From the NCBI RefSeq assembly GCF_946481145.1, contig NZ_CAMLMJ010000017.1, forward strand, positions 32,442 through 96,441: a DNA stretch of 64,000 nucleotides, given 5' to 3'. Positions 36,054-42,966 of the stretch are shown piece by piece (position 1 is the stretch's first letter; each line of letters opens with the position of its first letter). The notes under the pieces were generated by a model, which saw nothing but the letters and a program-made list of their open reading frames with translations, made no database searches and had not been told where the DNA came from. The stretch is from an uncultured Sediminibacterium sp. Its GTDB lineage: Bacteria; Bacteroidota; Bacteroidia; Chitinophagales; Chitinophagaceae. A program made the position numbers and the translations under genes.

Positions 36054-36246
36054 CACAAGTATTTAACCCAAAAATGGCGTACAGCGGACAAAAGCCGATT
36101 GCTGATACAGCCAGAAACACGCCGCCTAATACCAGCAATACCATACCCCAGGTACCAGTTACGGTTCCGGTGAAATACAAAACAGCGGCTACAATAGCAA
36201 GTAGTACGCGAATGATCCGGTCGACATTTCCCATGTTTGTTTTCAT
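36040..36246 (-). CDS. DUF2892 (YgaP-like) membrane protein
   Basis: 68 residues from the ATG at 36246 (a frame from 36339 adds 31 residues that do not fit). Start MKTNMGNVDRIIRVLLAIV is the DUF2892 signature; two helices follow (about 12-30 and 35-55), then GFCPLYAIFGLNTC. This family is the membrane part of some rhodanese proteins, here stand-alone. The last three residues and the stop lie in a word repeat. Confidence 0.85.
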   Translation of the reverse strand: MKTNMGNVDRIIRVLLAIVAAVLYFTGTVTGTWGMVLLVLGGVFLAVSAIGFCPLYAIFGLNTCGNKK

Positions 36247-36583
36247 ATAGTTGGTTTGAGTTAACGGTTTTTTATCCAGTTTACGACCAGCCATATAAGG
36301 GTTATACATACCGCACAAGCTAATATAAGTCGTAGCCACTGGGTTTTCATATTACAAGGTATAAAGCTTTGGGGATGATTTTTATGACTTTTGTCACACC
36401 TTCTTTATTTTATTTTCTGCGTCTTTATTTCCCATTCACTCATTTTTCAACACCCTCCAATCTGTATGTTACCGATTGCATTGCTTATTCATCCTTTTAT
36501 TCACCCAAACACCGATTTTTATCTGCAGGTATCAGTGGTTACTTTTATATTCGGCTTTATTCATTACCCAATCTTCTGCTATT

Positions 36584-38140
36584 ATGAAAAAACTAACGCT
36601 TGCGATTGTTGCCTTATGTATTACTGCCGGACTAACCGCACAAAGACCAACTGGTGGTAATCAGGGTGGTGCACCAGGTGCTGCACCTTCGTCGGGATCT
36701 ACTGACCCCAAATTAGCGCAATTCAACATTCCATTCAATCCTGATGCCACGGTAACATCAGAACATGAGGCCACCATTAAAGGTACACGTGTGCCTTATA
36801 AAACAACTGTTGGTACCATGCCTGTTTGGGATAAGGACGGAAAAATTGAAGCTGGTGTGTTCTTCACCTATTATGAACGTACCGATGTAAAAGATAAAGC
36901 TACACGTCCACTGGTGATATCATTCAATGGTGGTCCGGGTACAGCAGCTTTATGGATGCAGATTGGTTATACCGGTCCACGTATCCTGAATGTAGATGAT
37001 GAAGGATATCCAGTTCAGCCTTATGGCATGAAAGACAATCCACATTCTATATTAGACGTTGCGGATATTGTTTATGTAGACCCTGTAAATACCGGCTTCT
37101 CACGCCCCATCAGCAAAGAAATTCCTACTACCCGTTTCTTCGGTGTACGTGCCGATGTACAATACCTTGCTGAATGGATCAACACTTTTGTTACCCGCAT
37201 GAACCGCTGGGCTTCGCCTAAGTTTTTAATTGGTGAAAGCTATGGTACTACACGTGTATCTGGTCTTGCACTGGAACTGCAGAATGCACACTGGATGTTT
37301 TTGAATGGTGTAATCCTCGTATCACCTACCACATTAGGAATTGAGCGTAGTCCGAGAGAAGCAGCAGCTTTACGCCTGCCTTATTATGCAGCCACCGCAT
37401 GGTACCACAAAAAATTACCTGCCGATTTACAGAAGAAAGACCTCACCGCCATGCTACCAGAAGTTGAGCAGTTTACCATGAATGAACTGATACCTGCCAT
37501 CAACAAAGGTTTTTTACTAGGCGATCAGGAACGCAAAGCCATTGCCGCTAAGATGGCCCGCTTTTCTGGCATCAATGAAAAAGTGATCCTGCAAAACAAC
37601 CTCGATGTATCTACTAATTTATTCTGGAAAGAATTATTACGTGAAGAAGGTTTTACCGTTGGACGACTCGATTCTCGTTATAAAGGCATCGATAAAAAAG
37701 ATGCAGGTGAATCGCCCGACTACAATTCAGAATTATTGTCTTGGGAACATTCTTTTGCGCCAGCCATCAATATGTATTTAAGAGAAGAACTGAAATACAA
37801 AACCGATCTGCGTTACTATGTATTCGGACCTGTTAACCCATGGGATCGTACCAACGACCGTACAGGTGACAACCTACGTACCGCTATGGCTGAAAATCCA
37901 TTCCTTCATGTATTGGTACAGTCTGGCTATTATGATGGTGCCTGTGATTATTTCAATGCGCAGTACAATTTATGGCAGATGGACCCCAGCGGCCGTTTAA
38001 AAGACCGTATGAGCTGGGAAGGTTACCGGAGCGGACACATGATGTACCTCCGCAAAGAAGACCTTGCCACGAGTAATGAGAACCTGAGGAAGTTTATTAA
38101 AAATAGTATTGCTAAGCCAGGAACACCGGCGAAGTATTAG
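36584..38140 (+). CDS. Peptidase S10 (serine carboxypeptidase)
   Basis: 518 residues from the ATG at 36584, which gives a signal peptide (MKKLTLAIVALCITAGLTAQ); the frame runs back to 36476. The oxyanion motif FNGGPGTAALW (about 117), nucleophile Ser219 in GESYGTTR, Asp in SGYYDGACDY and H485 in SGHMMYL form the alpha/beta-hydrolase triad. It cleaves single residues from peptide C-termini, probably in the periplasm. A Gly/Ala-rich linker follows the signal peptide. Single-gene unit with a repeat element after the stop. Confidence 0.93.
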   Translation: MKKLTLAIVALCITAGLTAQRPTGGNQGGAPGAAPSSGSTDPKLAQFNIPFNPDATVTSEHEATIKGTRVPYKTTVGTMPVWDKDGKIEAGVFFTYYERTDVKDKATRPLVISFNGGPGTAALWMQIGYTGPRILNVDDEGYPVQPYGMKDNPHSILDVADIVYVDPVNTGFSRPISKEIPTTRFFGVRADVQYLAEWINTFVTRMNRWASPKFLIGESYGTTRVSGLALELQNAHWMFLNGVILVSPTTLGIERSPREAAALRLPYYAATAWYHKKLPADLQKKDLTAMLPEVEQFTMNELIPAINKGFLLGDQERKAIAAKMARFSGINEKVILQNNLDVSTNLFWKELLREEGFTVGRLDSRYKGIDKKDAGESPDYNSELLSWEHSFAPAINMYLREELKYKTDLRYYVFGPVNPWDRTNDRTGDNLRTAMAENPFLHVLVQSGYYDGACDYFNAQYNLWQMDPSGRLKDRMSWEGYRSGHMMYLRKEDLATSNENLRKFIKNSIAKPGTPAKY

Positions 38141-38148
38141 GAGATTTT

Positions 38149-38308
38149 TTGATGTCAGATGGCAGATCGCAGATTTGTGAATTGTGAATTGTGAATTTAG
38201 GAAGGAGTGAGTAGTGGGAAATAAAATTCTTATTTTTTTATGCCTACTACTCACTATTTGCCAACGACCACAACCCTATTCACAATTGACAATTGACAAT
38301 TCACACTC
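38149..38308. repeat. Mixed word-repeat block (GATGTCAGATGGC and GTGAATTGTGAATT)
   Basis: Left part: GATGTCAGATGGCAGATCGC and GTGAATTGTGAATTGTGAAT. Central inverted pair GAGTGAGTAGTGGGAAATAA/GCCTACTACTCACTATTTG. Right part: TTCACAATTGACAATTGACA and ATTCACACTCC. It begins 9 bp after the S10 stop and overlaps the 3' end of the GNAT gene on the other strand. Confidence 0.75.
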
Positions 38309-38764
38309 CATGTAAACCACCCCAGGCAGTGGATTTTCATAGTACGCATTGATTACTTTAAACCCGTATTGTTCGTAGAGTTTTATGGCGGGTAGAAGGC
38401 GGTCGAGGGTGTCGAGACGCATTTTTGTGTAGCCGATTGTTTTAGCAGCATCGAGCAGTTGCTCAACGAGGGCGCGACCAATACCATATTTTCTGAATGC
38501 CGGTTTTACATACAACCTTTTCATCTCACAAACACCTTCGACATCCAATGGTTGTAGTGCAATACAACCTACTGCTTCTTCATTCCAGTAAGCAAGAAAA
38601 ATAGCGCCTTTCGGCGGACCATATTTTTTCAACGGATCTTTTACTTCTGCGTCAAAGCTCTGAAAGCACAGGTTTTCCTGCAGTTCCTCTGCATACTCCA
38701 AAAAAAGCTGCCGCACGGTTTCCAATGCGGCATCTCCTGACTGTATTTTTATGATACGAAGCAT
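38276..38764 (-). CDS. GNAT-family N-acetyltransferase
   Basis: 162 residues. Acetyl-CoA motif RKYGIGRALVEQLLDAA (about 91-107), preceded by KRLYVKPAF and followed by LDTLDRLLPAIKLYEQYGFK. Substrate unknown. The last residues ECELSIVNCE and the stop come from the repeat words GAATTGTCAATTG, so the true domain ends near GVVYME. Relatives typically stop at about that point. Confidence 0.88.
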   Translation of the reverse strand: MLRIIKIQSGDAALETVRQLFLEYAEELQENLCFQSFDAEVKDPLKKYGPPKGAIFLAYWNEEAVGCIALQPLDVEGVCEMKRLYVKPAFRKYGIGRALVEQLLDAAKTIGYTKMRLDTLDRLLPAIKLYEQYGFKVINAYYENPLPGVVYMECELSIVNCE

Positions 38765-38768
38765 TTAA

Positions 38769-38891
38769 TCTTTGATTTTTTGATCTTTGATTTTTTGATC
38801 TTTGATTTTTGAATTTTGGTTTTTGAATTTTGAATTATTCCTATGAATAAATCAAAAATTCAAATCCGACATCAGAGATCAGACATCAGCC
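38769..38891. repeat. TTTGATCTTTGATTT words followed by GACATC words
   Basis: Three copies of TTTGATTTTTTGATC, then GAATTTTG words, then the inverse (AATCAAAAATTCAAATCC), then GACATCAGAGATCAGACATC. It lies 4 bp upstream of the GNAT start and 4 bp after the stop of the TPR gene (both minus strand). Confidence 0.75.
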
Positions 38892-38895
38892 ATTT

Positions 38896-39549
38896 CTACC
38901 CCGGTACCCTCGAAATATACTTCTCCACTTCCTTAATCTGATCTACCACTTGTTTGGTGGTTGGTTTGCAGGCTTTGGCTTTGCGGAAGAAATCTTTGGC
39001 GGCGCGGAATTCTCTTTTGTTCATGAATATCTGGCACATGGTGAGATAGGCAACGGCTTCACTTTCTTTATCGGGAATACCGGCACGGATAGCGGCACGG
39101 ATATAGCTTTCACCTTGTTTCAGATCGCCTTTTTGCATGGCCATCATACCTAGTTGCAATTTATTGGCACCTTCTGCCTCGGGCATAGGCGAGCCCAGGT
39201 CGGTACTTTTCTTCAGGTGTTTTTCGGCTGAGTCGAAATCCTGTTTCATCATGGCCAGGTTACCCTTGATAGTATAGTAGGTAGAGCGTACAGGTTTATA
39301 CAATAGACCCGGAAACCAGATACCATTTAATATTTTTTCTACCTCTTCTACATTACCCGATTCCATCGGTTCCTGAATCAGGCGCAATGGACCAATAAAA
39401 AAATGACTTAGTAAACCAATCAGTGCAACGAAATAGATAGGAAATGTAGGCCAAAACCCGGTTCCTGTCATATTCAAAGCAACCCCACCCGCAATCAGCA
39501 CCAAACTGAGCCAGAAACGGTATTTAATAATAATATTATAAAATTTCAT
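38896..39549 (-). CDS. Membrane-anchored TPR protein
   Basis: 217 residues from the ATG at 39549. Two hydrophobic segments (about 10-28 and 34-55) are followed by tetratricopeptide-like repeats (KGNLAMMKQDFDSAEKHLKK, LGMMAMQKGDLKQGESYIRA, MCQIFMNKREFRAAKDFFRK). Such proteins scaffold membrane complexes; no partner is evident. Monocistronic, flanked by repeat elements. Confidence 0.8.
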   Translation of the reverse strand: MKFYNIIIKYRFWLSLVLIAGGVALNMTGTGFWPTFPIYFVALIGLLSHFFIGPLRLIQEPMESGNVEEVEKILNGIWFPGLLYKPVRSTYYTIKGNLAMMKQDFDSAEKHLKKSTDLGSPMPEAEGANKLQLGMMAMQKGDLKQGESYIRAAIRAGIPDKESEAVAYLTMCQIFMNKREFRAAKDFFRKAKACKPTTKQVVDQIKEVEKYISRVPG

Positions 39550-39597
39550 AGACTGTTTTGAGAGGGGCAAAGATAGAAAGAAATGGCAGAAATTGTA

Positions 39598-39661
39598 GAT
39601 GTCAGATGGCAGATCTCAGATTTGAGTAATATGCTAAATCTGAGATCTGCCATCTGACATC
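39598..39661. repeat. Perfect 26-bp inverted repeat, GATGTCAGATGGC family
   Basis: Left arm 39598-39623 and right arm 39636-39661 are exact complements (GATGTCAGATGGCAGATCTC then AGATTT, and inverse), with a 12-base loop. It is the outer hairpin of a [hairpin][tail copy][hairpin][gene] arrangement. Confidence 0.9.
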
Positions 39662-39666
39662 AAAAA

Positions 39667-39766
39667 ATTACTCCTTCGCGTCATTAACCTCAATCCAATA
39701 CCCATCCGGATCGCGGAACCAGATCTGGTGAACGCCGTCTACACGGTTGGTGATGGCGCCGGGAGT
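39667..39766 (-). pseudogene. Duplicate of the 3' end of the VOC gene
   Basis: 100 bp identical, base for base, to 39842-39941, the last 33 codons of the VOC gene plus one base. It codes the part around TNRVDGVHQIWFRDPDGYWI and the stop. It lacks a start and a promoter. Between the two copies lies a different hairpin element (39773-39841). Confidence 0.92.
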
Positions 39767-39772
39767 AATGGC

Positions 39773-39841
39773 GGATGTCTGATCGCTGATGTCGGATTTG
39801 AATGGAAACCTAAATCAGACATCCGACATCCGACATCAGCC
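39773..39841. repeat. Hairpin between the two VOC tail copies, GATGTCGGATGTC family
   Basis: Left GGATGTCTGATCGCTGATGT and CGGATTT; right AAATCAGACATCCGACATCC and GACATCAGCC; loop about 12 bases. Related in words but far from identical to the hairpin at 39598-39661. Confidence 0.85.
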
Positions 39842-39842
39842 A

Positions 39843-40295
39843 TTACTCCTTCGCGTCATTAACCTCAATCCAATACCCATCCGGATCGCGGAACCAGATC
39901 TGGTGAACGCCGTCTACACGGTTGGTGATGGCGCCGGGAGTGCCGGCGGAGTCTTCATGTATAATACCGTGCTGTTTGAGCCGGATAATAAACTGGTTGA
40001 TATTGCCTACACTGAAACAGATATGGTTGCTTTTATAGTATTCTTTCTTTTCCGGTGCGCCGGCAATAATATGCAGCGACATGGCTGGACCTATTTTAAA
40101 CCAGGCATGTTTACCAATTTTAAAGGGTTCGGGAATGCTATCGAGACCTATTACATCACGGTAAAAGCTAGCTGCTTTTTGCAGGTCGGTCACATAAAGG
40201 GCAATATGGTTTAGTTGAATAGCGGGTTGGTTGTTCTGTGCCATAGTTCTACAGGTTGCGCACAAAATTAGCAGGCATAACAGTGCTTTTTGCAT
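39843..40295 (-). CDS. Exported VOC (glyoxalase/bleomycin-resistance fold) protein
   Basis: 150 residues. Signal peptide (MQKALLCLLILCATCRTMAQ), then a vicinal-oxygen-chelate domain with the metal ligands in IQLNHIALYV (His), SLHIIAG (His) and DGYWIEV (Glu), joined by DLQKAASFYRDVIGLD. Function is not assignable: dioxygenases, isomerases and binding proteins share the fold, and an exported member is uncommon. The 3' end is duplicated downstream. Confidence 0.85.
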   Translation of the reverse strand: MQKALLCLLILCATCRTMAQNNQPAIQLNHIALYVTDLQKAASFYRDVIGLDSIPEPFKIGKHAWFKIGPAMSLHIIAGAPEKKEYYKSNHICFSVGNINQFIIRLKQHGIIHEDSAGTPGAITNRVDGVHQIWFRDPDGYWIEVNDAKE

Positions 40296-40378
40296 AAGGC
40301 TGGGCTTGTTTTACTAAAATACCCTTTTTCCTGCTTTCCAAAATGCCGAATCCCCTATTTTTGCCCTCCGAGAAATCA

Positions 40379-40430
40379 GACATTGGATTTTGGACATTTC
40401 TTATTCCTTATTCCTCTGTTCCTCATTTCA
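40379..40430. repeat. GACATTGGA and TTATTCCTTATTCC words before the tRNA fragment
   Basis: GACATTGGATTTTGGACATT, then TCTTATTCCTTATTCCTCTG, then TTCCTCATTTC. A similar but shorter series precedes the intact tRNA at 40540-40580, so repeat and tRNA 5' half were probably duplicated together. Confidence 0.65.
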
Positions 40431-40432
40431 CC

Positions 40433-40505
40433 GGTCCCGTAGTTCAATGGATAGAATATCCCCACAGTACTGTGGGGACTAAACTTTGATAACAAGTTCT
40501 TATAA
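40433..40505 (+). pseudogene. Broken copy of tRNA-Arg
   Basis: The first 26 bases (GGTCCCGTAGTTCAATGGAT, AGAATA) equal the 5' part of the tRNA at 40582. The anticodon arm is then replaced by the perfect 20-base palindrome TCCCCACAGTACTGTGGGGA (40459-40478), followed by CTAAACTTTGATAACAAGTTC, which weakly resembles the rest of the tRNA. No T-arm or acceptor 3' strand can form. The anticodon loop is lost. Confidence 0.75.
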
Positions 40506-40539
40506 ATAAACAGGTATATTAAATACCATAAAGAAACCT

Positions 40540-40580
40540 GGACATTGGATATTCATTATTCCTCTGTTCATCATTTCTTT
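40540..40580. repeat. GACATTGGA and TTATTCCTCTG words before tRNA-Arg
   Basis: GGACATTGGATATTCATTAT, TCCTCTGTTCATCATTTC. Parallel to 40379-40430. The bases 40506-40539 between the broken tRNA and this block show no feature. Confidence 0.6.
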
Positions 40581-40581
40581 T

Positions 40582-40653
40582 GGTCCCGTAGTTCAATGGA
40601 TAGAATAGAAGTTTCCTAAACTTTAGATACAGGTTCGATTCCTGTCGGGACTA
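40582..40653 (+). tRNA. tRNA-Arg (anticodon CCT)
   Basis: 72 bases that fold as a cloverleaf: acceptor GGTCCCG/CGGGACT (one G-U), D-arm GTTC/GAAT, anticodon stem GAAGT/ACTTT with loop TTCCTAA (anticodon CCT, reads AGG), T-arm CAGGT-TCGATTC-CTGTC (stem opens with one weak pair), and discriminator A. CCA is not encoded, as is usual in Bacteroidota. Confidence 0.9.
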
Positions 40654-40656
40654 CTC

Positions 40657-40692
40657 GCCCGCCGAAGCTAAAAAGCGAAGGCGGGCTTTTTT
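40657..40692 (+). terminator. Terminator after tRNA-Arg
   Basis: GCCCGCC/GGCGGGC stem with a 16-base loop (itself pairing through GCT and AGC), then TTTTTT. It starts 3 bp after the tRNA. Confidence 0.85.
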
Positions 40693-40767
40693 ATACCCCC
40701 CTATTGGTCTCCTGTACCAGCAACGCACGATTTAAATCCAAATATCCCCAGATATATCAATCTCTAC

Positions 40768-40980
40768 TCAGGATTTAAATGATTTAGTTGAAAACTTTGT
40801 ACGATCAATTTTGGGAGGATTGTTTATGTCGTAATTGTAGGCTACACTATTGAGATATGCTGCAACCTTAAGCCTCTCCTGCCAGCTAAATTTTTTGTAA
40901 AATTCAGCATGTTTTGCCGCTTCATTCAGGGTTTGTCCATTAAACGACGATCGGTCAAGTTTGAAACTATCCATGATCAA
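40768..40980 (-). CDS. Small protein of unknown function
   Basis: 70 residues (or 68 from the ATG at 40974). Sequence DRSSFNGQTLNEAAKHAEFY and FSWQERLKVAAYLNSVAYNY, then IDRTKFSTKSF. The pattern of a short LDR(S/T)xF start, a central QERL helix and a Tyr-rich helix resembles a family of small Bacteroidota proteins that I have seen near nucleotidyltransferase-type toxin-antitoxin genes, but no partner gene is present. No signal peptide. Confidence 0.6.
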   Translation of the reverse strand: MIMDSFKLDRSSFNGQTLNEAAKHAEFYKKFSWQERLKVAAYLNSVAYNYDINNPPKIDRTKFSTKSFKS

Positions 40981-41392
40981 ATTTGCCGATTTATTTCATG
41001 AGTAGATTTTTCCCTATTTAAACAGAGTAAATATAAAACAAGGTGAAACCTGCTTTCATCTACTTAGAGCCAGTGCCAGCCATGTTATAAAGCACTCATT
41101 TTGAAAGACGAGCTTTTTTTAAGCTGATCTGTTGGGTGAAGTCCATAATTATACTTGCTCACCAATTTTATTGGTTGCCAAAACCTGGTTGAAAAACCCC
41201 GTTTTGGCGACTAATAATAACGCTATGATTTTATTCGTCTTAGGTTTTAATAAAGAAAACAGCATTCTTGAAAAACTGCTGAAATCAAATGCACCAGAAT
41301 TACTGGCATTACGCGACAGAAGACGTGTAGGCAAACCCTTTTTCAATAACCACAGTTTACCAAATCTATTCTATGTATTAACTTTTCACATC
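40981..41392. other. Region without a convincing gene
   Basis: About 410 bp. Open frames exist on both strands, but the plus-strand frame (41132 onward) runs on through the antisense of the protease gene and lacks a coding look, and the minus one is short. The inverted sequence GCCAAAAC...GTTTTGGC at 41177-41204 could form a hairpin. Nothing else is seen. Confidence 0.4.
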
Positions 41393-42700
41393 TCATCTCA
41401 ACATCTTCTCCTCTACCTTACTTTTCTCCAGAAATCCTTTGTAATCGCTGAGATGAAGCATGTCGTAGATCGCCTGCTTTTTGTCGCTGGCTTCCTCGAA
41501 ATAGGCTTTACAAATCTGATAACCTACCCAGTAACCCAGATCAGCGGGCCAGTCTGGCCTGTTCTGACTACTATTAGCGATCCAGTTATTATATCTGTCG
41601 AGGTACATTTCTTTTTTAAAGGCCTCCCAGATACGTTTCTCATTCCCTTTTGCCCAGTTAATCTGAAATTCATTGGCGGTTTTACCGGAGATCAGTTCAC
41701 CTATAAAATCTGCCATGCCTTCTACTATCACATATTTAAGCAATGTTGTATCTGAACGCATGCTGTTTTGCTGTGCATGAATTAATTCATGTGCCACTAC
41801 ATATTTCAGGTTACTGAATAGCACGGAATTATTTTTTTGCCAGTCGTCCAGCTCCGATTTGTCGGTATCTGGATTGTTGGCATACATATCTGCACCAACG
41901 TGTAATCCGTAATCTGATACGGTACCGCCCGAACTCCATCCACCAATATGAAAACTGAGTGTTGGGAAAATTGCATCCGGGTACCATACTTTCAGTTGCT
42001 GATAAATGGCTCTGATACTATCGGTAAGTGAAGCGACTTTTTTTGTGTTTTCTCTTATGCCCGCATAGAATCTGGGCATTTTTTTCATGTTATTCGCAAA
42101 TCCTTTGACACCTCCGATATTTTTTGTTTTAACCCTGTAATATTCTTGTAATGCAACGGTACCTTTTTCGAAATATTCAGTTAAAAAAAGATTTGCTGCC
42201 TGCGATGTATCTTTTATAAAACGGTCATACACTTTCCAGAATAAACTGATATCACTGGTATTGATTGTAGCTGTTAGCGGGTTCTTTTTTGTTGCTTCAT
42301 TTTTTTTCAACCTGCTGATTATTTTTTTATACAATCGTTTATCAGCAAGTGATAACATTAGACTATCGCTGGTTAAAAATTCTACACCGGCAAAACCATA
42401 TTTCCTGGTAGCGAGATCAAGTGCATACAATGCACTGTCGGGCATTTGCACCATGCTATAATAATAAGCCGCATTAATAAGCGCCGACTTTTTGAAAGGC
42501 TTCATGGTTCTTGCCTGAAATTCTTTCATATATAAACCTGCGGCGGCCCTGTAAGCATTCTTGTCTGCCAGACTATCAGCAGAAACCTTCAATGCAATAG
42601 CCCTAGCATTACTACTTTGTGCAGTGGCATTGTTCGTATAACAAAGATGAAATAAGGTTAGTAACACTAATAAAAAGTACTTACAGGATTTCTGAAACAT
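41393..42700 (-). CDS. Putative zinc metalloprotease (DUF2268-like)
   Basis: 435 residues from the ATG at 42700, giving the signal peptide MFQKSCKYFLLVLLTLFHLC and AQ; a longer frame begins at 42787. An N-terminal helical part with repeat-like AAGLYMKEFQ is followed by a gluzincin-like domain with HELIHAQQ (zinc ligands H and H, catalytic E) and EGMADFIGELISG (third ligand E). This fits predicted Zn proteases of the DUF2268 type, exported. The call of the family is tentative, that of the motif firm. Confidence 0.72.
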   Translation of the reverse strand: MFQKSCKYFLLVLLTLFHLCYTNNATAQSSNARAIALKVSADSLADKNAYRAAAGLYMKEFQARTMKPFKKSALINAAYYYSMVQMPDSALYALDLATRKYGFAGVEFLTSDSLMLSLADKRLYKKIISRLKKNEATKKNPLTATINTSDISLFWKVYDRFIKDTSQAANLFLTEYFEKGTVALQEYYRVKTKNIGGVKGFANNMKKMPRFYAGIRENTKKVASLTDSIRAIYQQLKVWYPDAIFPTLSFHIGGWSSGGTVSDYGLHVGADMYANNPDTDKSELDDWQKNNSVLFSNLKYVVAHELIHAQQNSMRSDTTLLKYVIVEGMADFIGELISGKTANEFQINWAKGNEKRIWEAFKKEMYLDRYNNWIANSSQNRPDWPADLGYWVGYQICKAYFEEASDKKQAIYDMLHLSDYKGFLEKSKVEEKMLR

Positions 42701-42866
42701 ACGAATGGATTTCAATGACAATATAATCTGAAAATTCAAACTGAACAGCTCGAATTTAAAATTAATTGGCAGACCCTGATTATGCAAAGCGTAGATTCTG
42801 CGATTAACTTATTTATGTTAAGTGCACTACACTGAAAAAAATATTGAATTTCGAAGGATGAAAATT

Positions 42867-42922
42867 TTAAAGCCACAGATTCACAGATTAATCCGCTTTA
42901 ATCTGTGAATCTGTGGCTTTAA
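42867..42922. repeat. Perfect 25-bp inverted repeat, ACAGATTCACAGATTAA family
   Basis: Left arm 42867-42891 (TTAAAGCCACAGATTCACAG, ATTAA) and right arm 42898-42922 are exact complements with the six-base loop TCCGCT. It lies 45 bp after the GH43-like gene and upstream of the protease (both minus strand). A flanking TTTTAT run suggests terminator function. Confidence 0.88.
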
Positions 42923-42966
42923 GATTTTATTATTTTTATATTTCAAAGGTAACAGTAATAACAGAT

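Noticed and set aside
39598..39941. Insertion sequence with terminal repeats
   Set aside because: No transposase frame fits between the repeats; the 100-bp direct repeat is a gene tail, far longer than a usual target duplication.
40433..40505. A second functional tRNA-Arg
   Set aside because: Only 26 bases match; the anticodon arm is replaced by a palindrome, and T-arm and 3' acceptor strand are missing.
41132..41755. Plus-strand open frame of 207 residues
   Set aside because: It is antisense to the metalloprotease for over half its length, and its residue composition is not protein-like beyond the first part.
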